Positions 30,679 through 39,678 of a stretch of DNA of 64,000 nucleotides are shown piece after piece. Positions within the stretch are counted from its first letter, which is position 1; each line of letters begins with the position of its first letter. The notes below the pieces were generated by a model. It saw only the letters and a list, made by a program, of their open reading frames with translations. It was not told the origin of the DNA and did not search any database. The DNA comes from CAYMKL01 sp964390805 (GTDB lineage Bacteria; Chloroflexota; Anaerolineae; VGOG01): assembly GCA_964390805.1 (NCBI GenBank), contig CAYMKL010000017.1, positions 1 to 64,000 on the forward strand. Direction: 5' to 3'. The translations under genes and the position numbers were made by a program.

Positions 30679-33600
30679 ATGTTACGCAAATCAGCAGCAT
30701 GGGTTCTACTGGTCGCAGTTCTAGCGGCTTGTGCCCGATACCCCGTCCCCATCCCGGTCGCAAACGCATACATGGCTTTGGTGCCGGCCCAAATGTACAC
30801 CGGGGAGAGGCAATCTGTCAGCCTCTCCCTGTGGGCGGAAGACCGACCGGCGTCGGGCTGGGTGGAGGTCAGCCTCCAGAAGGAAGGCGATGAGCTGGTG
30901 CGGACGAAGGAGTTCATCTCAGGCAAGGAGACCATCCAGTTCCAGGTGCCATCGCAACCTGGCCAGTATGACCTGGTGGTGTCCGGGCCAGGCTTCGAGG
31001 ACAAGGCACAGGTGCAGGTCATGGAGGGTCTCCTCATCTTCCTGGAGACGGACAAGCCGATCTACAAGCCCGGCCAGCAGATCGAAGCCCGCATCATCAC
31101 CCTGGACTCGGAGCTCCTTTCCAAGCCCAGCGGGGTCACTATTGAAGTCTTGGACGCCAAGGGCATCAAGGTAGCCCGCAAAGAGGTGGAGACCGACGAG
31201 TATGGCATGGGTCACTTCTCGCTGCCGCTCTCGACTGAGCCCAATCTCGGCACGTGGAAGATCACCGCAGTGGCCGGGGAGCAAAAGGCGCAGGTGGACG
31301 TCAAGGTCGAGAAGTACGTTCTCCCCAAGTACGAGGTCAAGGTGGAGCTTCCGAAGGAGTGGTTCCTTCCGCAAGAGCCCGTCGCGGGAACCGTCGCCGC
31401 CGAGTATAGCTTCGGCAAGAAGGTGGTGGGAGAGTTGGTGGTCACGGCCCTCCGCTATGTGGGCCAATGGGAGGAATTCGCCCGCGTCACGGCCGATATT
31501 GACGGCCAGGCCTCCTTCGAGATTCCCGCCGTAGGCTACGTGGCCGGCGTTCCGGGCCAGCGCGGCATGGGGAACGTTCAGCTTGACGTGGCTGTGCAGG
31601 AGAAGGCCACTGGCTACGAGGAGAAGACCACTCGCCTCCTCACCATCGCCCCCAGCGAGTTCTCGCTGCAGCTCATTCCGGAGGGATCCTCCTTCAAGCC
31701 GGGCCTGCCCTTCAACTTCCTCCTGGTGACGGAGACGCCGGACAACCAACCACTGGACGCTCAGGTAGAACTCTCCATCGCCTATCTCGATGAGGACTTC
31801 CAGCAGTTCGACCAGAAGACTCAGAGAGTCCAGACAGAAAAGGGGAAGGCCCTGGTCAAGGTTACTCCTCCCAGCGGCGCTATCGCTATGGAAGCCAACG
31901 CCTGGTCTGGCGATGCCTACGCCTGGAAGATGGTGCAGGCAGGCTACTCTCCCTCTGGCCACTTCATCCACCTGGAGCAGATAAGCAGCGGCCCGCTGGC
32001 TTTGGGCGATCAGGCCGAGTTCAAGGTGCACTCCACCAGAGAAGCCGCTGCATTCTACTACGAAGTGCTCTCGCGGGGCAGGGCGGTCTTCACCGACTAC
32101 ACCCGCTCAGACACGATTTCCTTCCAGCTCACCCCCCTCATGGCCCCTTCCTCCAAGCTGCTGGTCTACCAGATCCTCCCCAACAGCGAGGTGGCCGCGG
32201 ACTGGCTGCCCTTCGACGTCGAGGGAAACTATCCCCACCAGCTCTCGGCTTCTTTCAGCAGCGATGAGGTCAGCCCCGCTGATGAGCTGGAGATCCAGGT
32301 GCAGGCCGAGGGCCAGTGCAGGGTGGGGCTGGCAGTGGTGGATCGCTCGGTGTACATCCTGGCCGAGAACCGCCTCAACCTGCAACAGGTCTTCGCGGAG
32401 TTGGAAAAGCTCTACATGGAACCCCAGGTGGAGTTGCACGAGGCCCGTTGGATTCCCAAGATCGTCGCGCCTGGCGCCTACGAGACCTTTGAAGAAGCCG
32501 GCATGGTAGTGCTGACCAACAGGAAGCTCCCCACAGGGAAGGAATACGAAAGGACGGGGTGGGGTGGAGGTGATGATAGAGGCCCAGTAGTGGTCGAAAA
32601 GGAGGTCGTGGTGGAAATGAAGGCCGCTGAGGCGCCGATGCCCACTCCTGCCCCCGGTGCCGCTCCCACGGGCCTGGCCGAGGTACAGCGGGTGCGCCAG
32701 TTCTTCCCTGAGACGTGGATCTGGACCGCTTTCGACACCGATCCCGACGGCAGTGGCTCCCTCCCTGTGGTCGCCCCCGACACCATCACCACCTGGCAAC
32801 TGCGCGCCGTGGGCATCTCCAAAGAGAAGGGCCTGGGCGTAGCGGAGGACCAGCTCAGGGTGTTCCAGCCCTTCTTCCTCAAGGTGGATCTGCCTTACTC
32901 CTGCATCCGAGGCGAGGAGTTTCCGGTGAGGGTCGCCCTGTACAACTACCTGGAGGAGCCCCAGGAGATCTACGTCGAGATCGAGGGAGCGGAGTGGTTC
33001 GAGCTGCGCGATGAGGCCACCAAGGTGATCACCATCCCCGCCGGCGACATCGGGGGCGTCTCCTTCGACATCCGCCCGAGTAGCCTGGGCAACCAGAAGG
33101 TCAAGATCACCGCCCGCAGCACCCAGGCCGCCGACGCAGTGATCAAGGACCTCATCGTGGAGCCGGAGGGGGTGCAGCGAGAGGAGGTCACGAACCTGGT
33201 GCTCTCTGCCCCGTCCTCCGAAGCGAAGTCTTCCGCCGTGCTCAGCACGGCGCTGCCCACTGGTATCGTGGAGGGCTCGGCCCGCGCATACCTGGCCGTG
33301 ACCGCCAGCTACCTGGCCCAGACCATTGAGGGCCTGGAGGGCCTGCTCATCATGCCCTTCGGCTGTGGCGAGCAGAATATGATGGGCCTGGCTCCCGACG
33401 TGTTCATCTCCAAGTACCTGGAGGAGACCGGGCAAGTGAAGCCTGAGGTAATGGCCAAGGCCGAGCTCCTCATGACCACCGGCTACCAGCGCCAGTTGAC
33501 CTTCCGGCGCTCCGACGCGAGCTTCTCCGCCTTCGGCCAGAGTGATCCGGAGGGCAGCCTTTTCCTCACCGCTTTCGTGCTCAAGACCTTCGCCCAGGCC

Positions 33601-34770
33601 AGGGGGCTGATGTACGTGGACCCCCAGATTCTCAGCTCCGCCCAAGCGTGGATCATCCAGCACCAGAACGCCGACGGATCCTTTGACCCTGTGGGCTTCG
33701 TCTGCCACCAGGAGATGATGGGAGGCTTGACGGGCAAGACCACCCTCACAGCCTACATTGCCATCGCCCTCCTGGAAGCCGGCGAAAAGGAAGCCTCGCG
33801 AGCGGCTCTCATCTACTTGCAGGAGGAGCTCCCGACGATCAACGACCCTTACACCATGGCTCTGGTGGCCTATGCCCTGGAGCTCGGTGAGAACCCTGGC
33901 CGCGACATGGCCTATGGTAAGCTCATGGACATGGCCAGCGAGAACGAGGACGGGCTTCGCTGGGCCGCAGCCGGCGCCGGAGAGTTGCACGGGAGCGTGG
34001 CTGTGGAGGCCACGGGCTATGCGCTCCTGGCGCTGCTTGAGCACGGCGATCAATTCAACGCCAGCAGAGCCGCCCGATGGTTGGTCACCCAGCGCAACGC
34101 CTTTGGCGGGTTCAACTCCACCCAGGACACGGTGGTCGGCATCCAGGCCCTCACCGTCTTCGCCGCTGGCAGCCGAGCCGACGTGGACCTGGTCGTGGAA
34201 GTCCAGGCTGAGGAAACAATGGAGCAACTGCACATCAGCCCTGAAAACTACGACGTTCTGCAACTAGTGCAGCTTCCAGTGGATGAAGACGTGGCCATCT
34301 CAGTAGAGGGGGAGGGCCAGGCTGTGGCCCAACTGGTGCTGCGCTACAATCTTCCCGAGGCGGAGAAGGGGGCAGAGGTCTTCCACATCAACGTGGACTA
34401 CGACACCCACCAGGTGGAGGTCAACGACCGCATCAAGATCGGGGTGGAAGTAGAGTTCGATCCACCCCTGCCCATCGAGGCGGGGATGAGCGTCCTGGAC
34501 ATCTCGGTTCCCACCGGCTTCGTGCCCGTCGAGGAGAGCATCCAGCAAGTGGTGGAAGCCGAGCCGCGGATCAAGCGATACGACGTCGCGGCCCGCAAGG
34601 TCATCTTCTACATTGAGGACATGGCGCCGGGGGACGAGATCCAGTTCCAGTTCCAGGCCCTGGCCAGCTACCCCGTGAGGGCCAAGGGAGTGACCTCCCA
34701 AGTGTACTCCTATTACAAGCCGGAATGGAAAGGGGAGACTCTGAGCCAGCCGGTTGTGGTGGGAGAATAG
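30679..34770 (+). CDS. Alpha-2-macroglobulin family lipoprotein
   Basis: 1363 residues. A signal peptide with lipobox LAAC (Cys about 18) anchors it to the membrane. Repeated macroglobulin beta domains start with FLETDKPIYKPGQQIEARI (MG2). A Pro/Ala/Gly-rich bait-like region lies at about 627-667, followed by WIWTAFDTDPDGSG. The thioester motif GCGEQN is intact at about 894-899 and the alpha/alpha thioester domain follows (GSFDPVGFVCHQEM, FNSTQDTVVGIQAL). Such proteins trap proteases at the cell surface. The usual bacterial neighbour PbpC is absent. GGAGGTG lies before the ATG. The length suits the short bacterial A2M class. Confidence 0.93.
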   Translation: MLRKSAAWVLLVAVLAACARYPVPIPVANAYMALVPAQMYTGERQSVSLSLWAEDRPASGWVEVSLQKEGDELVRTKEFISGKETIQFQVPSQPGQYDLVVSGPGFEDKAQVQVMEGLLIFLETDKPIYKPGQQIEARIITLDSELLSKPSGVTIEVLDAKGIKVARKEVETDEYGMGHFSLPLSTEPNLGTWKITAVAGEQKAQVDVKVEKYVLPKYEVKVELPKEWFLPQEPVAGTVAAEYSFGKKVVGELVVTALRYVGQWEEFARVTADIDGQASFEIPAVGYVAGVPGQRGMGNVQLDVAVQEKATGYEEKTTRLLTIAPSEFSLQLIPEGSSFKPGLPFNFLLVTETPDNQPLDAQVELSIAYLDEDFQQFDQKTQRVQTEKGKALVKVTPPSGAIAMEANAWSGDAYAWKMVQAGYSPSGHFIHLEQISSGPLALGDQAEFKVHSTREAAAFYYEVLSRGRAVFTDYTRSDTISFQLTPLMAPSSKLLVYQILPNSEVAADWLPFDVEGNYPHQLSASFSSDEVSPADELEIQVQAEGQCRVGLAVVDRSVYILAENRLNLQQVFAELEKLYMEPQVELHEARWIPKIVAPGAYETFEEAGMVVLTNRKLPTGKEYERTGWGGGDDRGPVVVEKEVVVEMKAAEAPMPTPAPGAAPTGLAEVQRVRQFFPETWIWTAFDTDPDGSGSLPVVAPDTITTWQLRAVGISKEKGLGVAEDQLRVFQPFFLKVDLPYSCIRGEEFPVRVALYNYLEEPQEIYVEIEGAEWFELRDEATKVITIPAGDIGGVSFDIRPSSLGNQKVKITARSTQAADAVIKDLIVEPEGVQREEVTNLVLSAPSSEAKSSAVLSTALPTGIVEGSARAYLAVTASYLAQTIEGLEGLLIMPFGCGEQNMMGLAPDVFISKYLEETGQVKPEVMAKAELLMTTGYQRQLTFRRSDASFSAFGQSDPEGSLFLTAFVLKTFAQARGLMYVDPQILSSAQAWIIQHQNADGSFDPVGFVCHQEMMGGLTGKTTLTAYIAIALLEAGEKEASRAALIYLQEELPTINDPYTMALVAYALELGENPGRDMAYGKLMDMASENEDGLRWAAAGAGELHGSVAVEATGYALLALLEHGDQFNASRAARWLVTQRNAFGGFNSTQDTVVGIQALTVFAAGSRADVDLVVEVQAEETMEQLHISPENYDVLQLVQLPVDEDVAISVEGEGQAVAQLVLRYNLPEAEKGAEVFHINVDYDTHQVEVNDRIKIGVEVEFDPPLPIEAGMSVLDISVPTGFVPVEESIQQVVEAEPRIKRYDVAARKVIFYIEDMAPGDEIQFQFQALASYPVRAKGVTSQVYSYYKPEWKGETLSQPVVVGE

Positions 34771-34831
34771 CTCCCCTCGCCGCTTTCTGAAGTAAGGCTC
34801 TTTAGGATTTCGCGGGGTCACAGTGTCGGAA

Positions 34832-34878
34832 TCCCCAACTTGTGGGGGGCGCTGCGACAAACTCTGACGAGTTGGGGA
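34832..34878. repeat. Inverted repeat downstream of the macroglobulin gene
   Basis: TCCCCAACT (34832-34840) pairs with AGTTGGGGA (34870-34878) around a GC-rich loop. It has no T-run, so it is more likely a dispersed repeat than a terminator. The rest of 34771-34901 holds nothing recognisable. Confidence 0.55.
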
Positions 34879-34901
34879 CTCCACGCGCTAGCCACACACC
34901 T

Positions 34902-34943
34902 AAAAAAGGCAAGCCCCGGCGATGACGATCCTCGCCGGGGCTT
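34902..34943 (-). terminator. Intrinsic terminator of the cold-shock gene
   Basis: AAGCCCCGGCGA (34911-34922) pairs with TCGCCGGGGCTT (34932-34943): a 12-bp perfect stem followed on the minus strand by GCCTTTTTTA. Confidence 0.92.
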
Positions 34944-34968
34944 GTGTGTTATTGCGGTTCTCTTAGGC

Positions 34969-35178
34969 TTAGAGCCTCACCACGTTGGCGGCCTGAGGGC
35001 CCTTCGGGCTGCTCTCGACAGTGAACTCCACCTTGTCGCCTTCGTCCAGGTTGCGAAAACCGTCGCCCTGGATGGCCGAGAAGTGAACGAACACATCATC
35101 GCCACCTTCGCGCTCAATGAAGCCGTAGCCCTTGCCACCGTTGAACCACTTAACCGTACCCTGGGTTCTTTCAGACAT
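34969..35178 (-). CDS. csp: Cold-shock protein (CspA family)
   Basis: 69 residues, a single OB-fold nucleic-acid-binding domain. RNP1 is KGYGFIE and RNP2 is [21 protein letters not shown] at the start and [10 protein letters not shown] at the end are standard. It binds single-stranded RNA or DNA as a chaperone. GGAGGTATACCAGCTA precedes the ATG. The promoter lies about 180 bases upstream, giving the long structured leader typical of cold-shock mRNAs. Confidence 0.96.
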   Translation of the reverse strand: MSERTQGTVKWFNGGKGYGFIEREGGDDVFVHFSAIQGDGFRNLDEGDKVEFTVESSPKGPQAANVVRL

Positions 35179-35353
35179 TAGCTGGTATACCTCCTTCCCT
35201 GTGAAATGTTGTAGGTCGGAGCAGATTGTTCTTCGTCGTGCTTACCAGCTCGCGCCGATTGGGCCACGGCTGTACAAAGAAAACGCCCGAGATCATAAGA
35301 AGCTCGGGCTGTTCATCATTTGAACTTCAAACAACAGCTTACTGCGTCCTACG
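35179..35353 (-). promoter_or_regulatory. Long 5' leader of the cold-shock mRNA
   Basis: About 175 nt between the predicted start and the ATG. It contains GCCCGAG (35288-35294) pairing with CTCGGGC (35306-35312), a 7-bp stem. By analogy with cspA mRNAs the leader may act as a temperature-responsive switch; this is inference from length and position. Confidence 0.55.
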
Positions 35354-35359
35354 TTGGAT

Positions 35360-35388
35360 ATTGTACCACACTTTCTCGTTTCTGTCAA
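35360..35388 (-). promoter_or_regulatory. Sigma70 promoter of the cold-shock gene
   Basis: Minus-strand TTGACA (35383-35388), 17 bases, TACAAT (35360-35365): one mismatch to consensus. Confidence 0.82.
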
Positions 35389-35461
35389 ATCGGCTCAAGG
35401 CTTGTGTGCACTCAATAGAGTGCGCCCCCAAACTGAAATATACCTGACGGCGTTTCGCGTA

Positions 35462-35490
35462 TTGCCAAACAAGGTAAAATCTGGTATACT
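35462..35490 (+). promoter_or_regulatory. Sigma70-type promoter of the 325-residue unknown gene
   Basis: TTGCCA (35462-35467), 17 bases, TATACT (35485-35490). It diverges from the csp promoter. Confidence 0.7.
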
Positions 35491-35496
35491 GTGCTT

Positions 35497-35629
35497 GGGC
35501 GCCAAGAAGCTAGAGTTGAGCGGGGGACACACACTCTATAGCCAGGAGATCAACCACGCTGGCTGGATCGAACGTTGGGGGAGCGGTACACTTGATGACC
35601 GGCCACTTGCCGGTAAAGGAGGTGGAATT
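35497..35629 (+). promoter_or_regulatory. Structured 133-nt leader ahead of an unknown gene
   Basis: Four hairpins can be drawn: TTGG/CCAA (35495-35505), AGAGT (35512-35516)/ACTCT (35532-35536), AGCCAG (35540-35545)/CTGGCT (35559-35564) and ACCGGC-CACTT-GCCGGT (35598-35614). The last ends 2 bases before the AAAGGAGGTGG ribosome site, so it could gate translation. I do not recognise it as a known riboswitch class. Confidence 0.45.
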
Positions 35630-36607
35630 ATGACAATCTGGTTACGCCGGTGGATTAGCCGTCTGAGCAGGCGCCTGGGTGCCTCACTCCCCTCAACCCA
35701 TCGGTCTTTTACGGTTCCCGTCCTGGTCATTCGCTACTTCCCGGTGGAAAACGGCCAGATTGACGTCACCGTGACCGGCAACGTGGACGCGCCTCTCGAA
35801 GACATTCGCCACCACACGGTCGAGGCGACAGAGCAGGTGATTCAAGCCCTGGAAACCGGCAGCACCTATCACGGCTACAAGGACCCCACGGCCCGGCCCA
35901 GTCTGAGCTACCAGATCGTGGACACCCTCGAATTCCTGGAGCCGTTGCCTACTTACGGCAAGCCCGGTCACCAGGTCCCGATGACGGACTATCACGCCAT
36001 CATGGAGCGGGTGGACATTCGGCACTGGGTAGAAGAGAGGGGCGTCAAAGAGGTCTGGCTGTGGGGCTATCACGGCGGCGTCATAGACCTTTGGGAGTCG
36101 AACATGGCAGGGCCGTACGGTGACATCAGCAACAGCGACTGTGACCCGACGGATCTGCCGGTGCTGAGCCAAACCTACACCGTCTACCATTACAACTACG
36201 AGCGCGGCCCGTCCGAGGCGGTGGAAGATCACATTCACCAGATCGAGAGTGTGCTGAAGCATATTGACTACCCTCTTTTCTGGGACAAATTTGTCGGCCA
36301 GCCGGGCGCGTGGCGCTGCGGCTGGGCCCACTACCCACCCAACGGCGAGTACGATTACAACTGGGACAATCCCAAATACGTCTGGACGGACATCGAAGAC
36401 TGGACTCCTGAGGGCACCGGCCCCAAAAAGCAAATCAACTGCACCCGCTGGAACAGTGACAGCCTGACTTGGTTCATCTACTGGATGCAGAACCTGCCTG
36501 GCGCAAACAACGGCCTGACCTACCGCGGTCGCCCCCTGACCAACTGGTGGGCCTTTATTGGCGATTTCGACAGTGTGATGGCGGCCTGGCTAGGTTTGGT
36601 TGAGTAA
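35630..36607 (+). CDS. Unknown 325-residue Trp/Tyr-rich protein
   Basis: I do not recognise this family. AAAGGAGGTGGAATT directly before the ATG at 35630 sets the start; an open frame continues upstream through the promoter but cannot be translated from it. The N terminus is basic and amphipathic (MTIWLRRWISRLSRRLG), not a standard signal peptide. Later features are ATEQVIQALETGSTYHGYKD, LWGYHGGVIDLWESNMAGPYG (in pieces) and HPI-free, Asp/Trp-rich VWTDIEDW. It may be an extracellular or hydrolase-like protein, since GYHGG and the Asp-rich loops could hold an active site, but that is a guess. It has its own promoter and structured leader. Confidence 0.75.
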   Translation: MTIWLRRWISRLSRRLGASLPSTHRSFTVPVLVIRYFPVENGQIDVTVTGNVDAPLEDIRHHTVEATEQVIQALETGSTYHGYKDPTARPSLSYQIVDTLEFLEPLPTYGKPGHQVPMTDYHAIMERVDIRHWVEERGVKEVWLWGYHGGVIDLWESNMAGPYGDISNSDCDPTDLPVLSQTYTVYHYNYERGPSEAVEDHIHQIESVLKHIDYPLFWDKFVGQPGAWRCGWAHYPPNGEYDYNWDNPKYVWTDIEDWTPEGTGPKKQINCTRWNSDSLTWFIYWMQNLPGANNGLTYRGRPLTNWWAFIGDFDSVMAAWLGLVE

Positions 36608-36610
36608 AGC

Positions 36611-37213
36611 TTGGCTGGCGGTGCTGGAGGCGTTGTTCAAGTCTATGCCCTCACCCCCAACCCCCCAACCCCCTTCCCCCTCTCCCAAAGTTCGGGGAGA
36701 GGGGGAAGGGGGGATGTGGACACTCTGGAGAGAGCCGAGCGAGGGGACTGGGACAACGCTCGTTTGGCCCAGTCCCTTGAGGTTTCGGAAGATCGTGTCG
36801 AGTTTTGGCGAGAGTCCTACCGGCGGGCCAAGAGCATCATAGACGCGCCCACCCCCGCAGAATCCTTCCGGCGCGGCGTTCGCTACTCGATTCAGAGCGC
36901 CATTGAGGAAGGACTGACGGACGAGGAGAAGATCGAAAACCTGGTCACGCAAATCTGCTACCGCGCCGCCGACATGGCCTATCTGCTCGACCTGGAAGAA
37001 GGGACACTCTCCGATTATTCAAGGGAACTCCGCAAAGAATCAGCTCTTGACCTTGGCCCTCTCCTCTCCCCCTGGCCCCCTCTCCTCTCCCAAACCCAGG
37101 AGAGGAGAGAGGGAAGAAGCCAGAGTCATGAAGCGCCAGAGGAAACGTATCCGTACCCCAGCCCAGATCCAGCAGCGTGCCCGCGAACTCCGCCAAGAGA
37201 TGACCCCGGCTGA
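36611..37213 (+). CDS. Small unknown helical protein, partly overwritten by GC-rich repeats
   Basis: The credible coding part runs from about 36725 to 37050 (RGDWDNARLAQSLEVSED, then FRRGVRYSIQSAIEEGLTDE and AADMAYLLDLEEGTLSDYS in pieces), an all-helical acidic segment of about 110 residues. Upstream (36648-36715) and downstream (37052-37120) the same frame runs through CCCTCTCC/GGAGAGGG inverted repeats, giving Pro/Arg/Gly-rich tails that are unlikely to be native. No ribosome site precedes the TTG at 36611. It might be a remnant of a gene belonging to the adjacent restriction locus. Confidence 0.4.
   Translation: MAGGAGGVVQVYALTPNPPTPFPLSQSSGRGGRGDVDTLERAERGDWDNARLAQSLEVSEDRVEFWRESYRRAKSIIDAPTPAESFRRGVRYSIQSAIEEGLTDEEKIENLVTQICYRAADMAYLLDLEEGTLSDYSRELRKESALDLGPLLSPWPPLLSQTQERREGRSQSHEAPEETYPYPSPDPAACPRTPPRDDPG
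36648..36715. repeat. GC-rich hairpin repeat (CCCCCTCTCCC / GGGAGAGGGGG), copy 1
   Basis: CCCCCTTCCCCCTCTCCC pairs with GGGAGAGGGGGAAGGGGG around AAAGTTCG. Similar blocks lie at 37052-37120 and 37483-37560. Nothing suggests coding. Confidence 0.75.
37052..37120. repeat. GC-rich hairpin repeat, copy 2
   Basis: Two CCCTCTCCTCTCCC units face one GGAGAGGAGAGAGGG arm. It overlaps the start region of the DUF559 relic. Confidence 0.7.
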
Positions 37214-37484
37214 GAAGTTACTCTGGAGTCGCCTGCGGAACAAGCAATTGCACGAGTTGAAATTCCGACGGCAACTCCCGCTAGGCCCATTCATCGCCGA
37301 CTTCTACTGCGCCGCGCGCTGCCTGGTGGTGGAAATAGACGGCGACATCCACGACCTGCAACCAGAGCGCGACGCAGCCCGCACAGAACAATTCGAACAG
37401 CACGGCTATCGCGTCATCCGCTTCCGCAACGAACAAGTGCTAAAGATGTCGAAAACGTATTGGCGGCTATCGAGATAGCTTGTC
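37128..37484 (+). pseudogene. DUF559-type (Vsr-like) endonuclease, frameshifted at the 3' end
   Basis: About 116 residues in the main frame. RARELRQEMTPAEKLLWSRL, FRRQLPLGPFIADFYC and LVVEIDGDIHD match DUF559 proteins, whose fold resembles very-short-patch-repair endonucleases. The main frame ends KMSKTYWRLSR; one base shift at about 37441 restores the usual DVENVLAAIEIA ending, so a base has been lost (or is a sequencing error). The lost residues are only the terminal helix, so partial function is possible. It sits upstream of the hsdR relic. Confidence 0.78.
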
Positions 37485-37560
37485 TCCCCTCTCCCAAAGC
37501 TCCCTCCCCCAAAGTTGGGGGAGGGCTGGGGTGGGGGCTGGAGGGGGTCGGGGGGAGGGT
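37483..37560. repeat. GC-rich hairpin repeat, copy 3
   Basis: CTCCCTCCCCCAAAGTTGGGGGAGGG and trailing GGGGG runs between the DUF559 relic and hsdR. Confidence 0.7.
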
Positions 37561-37568
37561 GAGGGCCA

Positions 37569-38894
37569 ATGACCCGCCTCAGCGAAAAATGCGACGTGCA
37601 GGACGCCCTGGTCAACCACCTCATTGGCATCGGCTGGGACTACCTGCCGCCGGACGAAATCAAGAATACGCGGAACGGTGACGACCGCGAGCCTTTCCTC
37701 GCACCCATCGCTCGCCAGCAACTCACCACCCTCAATGCCGGTCTCGTCACAGAAACCAACGTGGACGACGTGCTGCGCCGAGTGCGTGGGGTGCAGCCCA
37801 GCATCGCCGGCAACGAGGAGTTCCTCCACTACCTGCGCGGCCACAAGACCGTCTACAGCGAAGCCGAAAAGCGGGAGCTCAACCTGACGCTGGTTGACTT
37901 CGACACGCCCGCCAACAACCGCTTCACCTTCACCCAGGAGTTCACCTTCGAGGATCGGGACCGACGACGGGCGGACATGATGCTGTTCGTCAACGGCTTC
38001 CCCGTGGCCCTCATCGAGAACAAAAGCCCCACCGTGCCCGAAGCCGAACTGGAAGCCTTCGACCAGGTGCAGCACACCTACACCGACCGCATCCCCGAAC
38101 TGCTCAAGTTCGTACAATTCTTCGCCGCCTGCGACGTGCGCATCCACTACGGGGCCACCTGGAACGATAGCCTCAAAGCCTTCTACCGCTGGAAGGCCAA
38201 CGGCAAGGACTATGGCCTGGAGAACCTCAGCAAGACCCTCTTCGACCGCGAGCACCTGCTGCGCATCCTGCGCGACTACGTCATCTTCTTCCGCGCCGAC
38301 GATGAGACCCACAAGTTCGTGCTGCGCCCCCACCAGATTCGAGCTACCGAACGCATAGTGCGACGGGTGGAGACGGACGAGGCCGAAACTGGCCTCATCT
38401 GGCACACTCAGGGCTCCGGCAAGATACTGACCATGATCGTCGCCGCCCACAAACTGCGCCGGCTGCCATCACTGGAAAACCCCACCCTGCTGGCAGTGGT
38501 GGACCGCCGGGAGTTGGAGACACAGATGGTCCAGAACCTGGAGGCCTTCGGCTTCCCGGCTGTGGTGCGGGCCGATAGCAAGAGGCTCCTGCGGGATCTG
38601 CTGGCCTCCGACTACCGAGGGCTCATCGTCACCACCATCCACAAGTTCGACCGCATCCCCAAACACCTCAATACCCGCCAGAACATGGTGGTGCTGATAG
38701 ACGAAGCCCATCGCAGCCAAGAGGGCGACCTGGCTACCTACATGCGGGCCGCGCTGCCCAATGCCTTCTACTTCGGCTTCACTGGCACGCCCATTGATCG
38801 GGGCATCATAGGGCGGGGCACCTTCGAGACCTTCGGACGGCCCGACCCTGACGGCTATCAGGACAAGTACGGCATTGCGGGAATCCTTCGTTAG
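37569..38894 (+). pseudogene. hsdR: Type I restriction HsdR, N-terminal fragment
   Basis: 441 residues covering the nuclease and first helicase domain. The nuclease site is RRADMMLFVNGFPVALIENK (E-x-K present). The Walker A loop reads TQGSGKILTM, where Ser or Thr should follow the Lys. DEAH-type VVLIDEAHRSQ and FTGTPI are intact. The frame then breaks after DKYGIAGILR at a point where intact HsdR continues for several hundred residues. The C-terminal part resumes at 38875 in another frame, so about 250 residues of helicase domain 2 are deleted. No hsdM or hsdS is present. A DNA-translocating restriction enzyme is very unlikely. Confidence 0.85.
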
Positions 38895-39678
38895 CCCGTT
38901 CAAGGAATTGCAAACAGCCTACGAAATCCTCTCCCCCGATCCCTTTCTGCGCGACCACCTGGACGACTACGCCCTCGTCGTGCAGGTCTACCAGGTGATC
39001 TACAATTACTTCAACCCCGAGGCCGAGAGGCGACGCATTCAGCGGGAGCTGCTGCGCAAGACCGATGCCCTCATTCGGAAGCACGTGGAAGCGGCGCCCG
39101 TGGTGGATACGCTGCCCCTCTACCCCATCAACCGGGACATCGCCAACGTGGTCCAGGCGGACAACGTCAGCGACAGGGTCAAGGTCACCAACCTCTATCG
39201 CAGCTTAATCATCCACATTGAGCAATACCAGCAGGAGCAGCCCTACCTGATCTCCATCAGTGAACGGGTCGAGGTGGTCATCCAGCGTCTGCGGGACCGA
39301 CAGATCAGCGTGGAGGCCGCCCTGGAGCAACTTGGCGACTTGGCCGAGGAAGCGGTCACAGCCGAGACGCAGCAGGCCGAAAGCGACCTGTCACGTGGGG
39401 AATTTGCGCTCTATTGGGTGCTCAAGGGGCAAGGCGTGGTCAATCCGGACACCGCTGCCCAGACCGCCTATCGCATTCTAGCCGAGCACCCTGGCTGGCC
39501 CTACAATGCCGGGCTGGGACGCACGGTGCGGGCGGAAATGTACAAGCTGCTGAGACTACCCCTGCAGAGAGCGATCAGTGAGGGGGCGACCGAGATGCAA
39601 GCTGACGCCCGACGAGCCAAAGCTCTCAGAGAGACAGTGGACAACCTGCTCAGGATGTATCGCGTGGTGGAATCATGA
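38875..39678 (+). pseudogene. Type I restriction HsdR, C-terminal fragment
   Basis: 267 residues: PFKELQTAYEILSPDPFLRD, VYQVIYNYFNPEAERRR and LPLYPINRDIAN belong to the HsdR C-terminal helical region that contacts the methylase. The fragment begins at the internal deletion junction, and its only start codons are improvised (TTG). It ends with the stop that overlaps the ATG of the metallopeptidase gene, the arrangement expected if hsdR was once coupled to it. Confidence 0.75.

Noticed and set aside
32107..34263. A very long open frame antisense to the macroglobulin gene
   Set aside because: It mirrors the GC-biased coding strand, lacks a ribosome site, and has no recognisable domain, while the sense strand has an intact thioester and signal peptide.
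36648..37560. GC-rich inverted repeats taken as terminators
   Set aside because: They lack T-runs, occur three times in 900 bases, and extend in frame through neighbouring ORFs, which fits dispersed repeats better.
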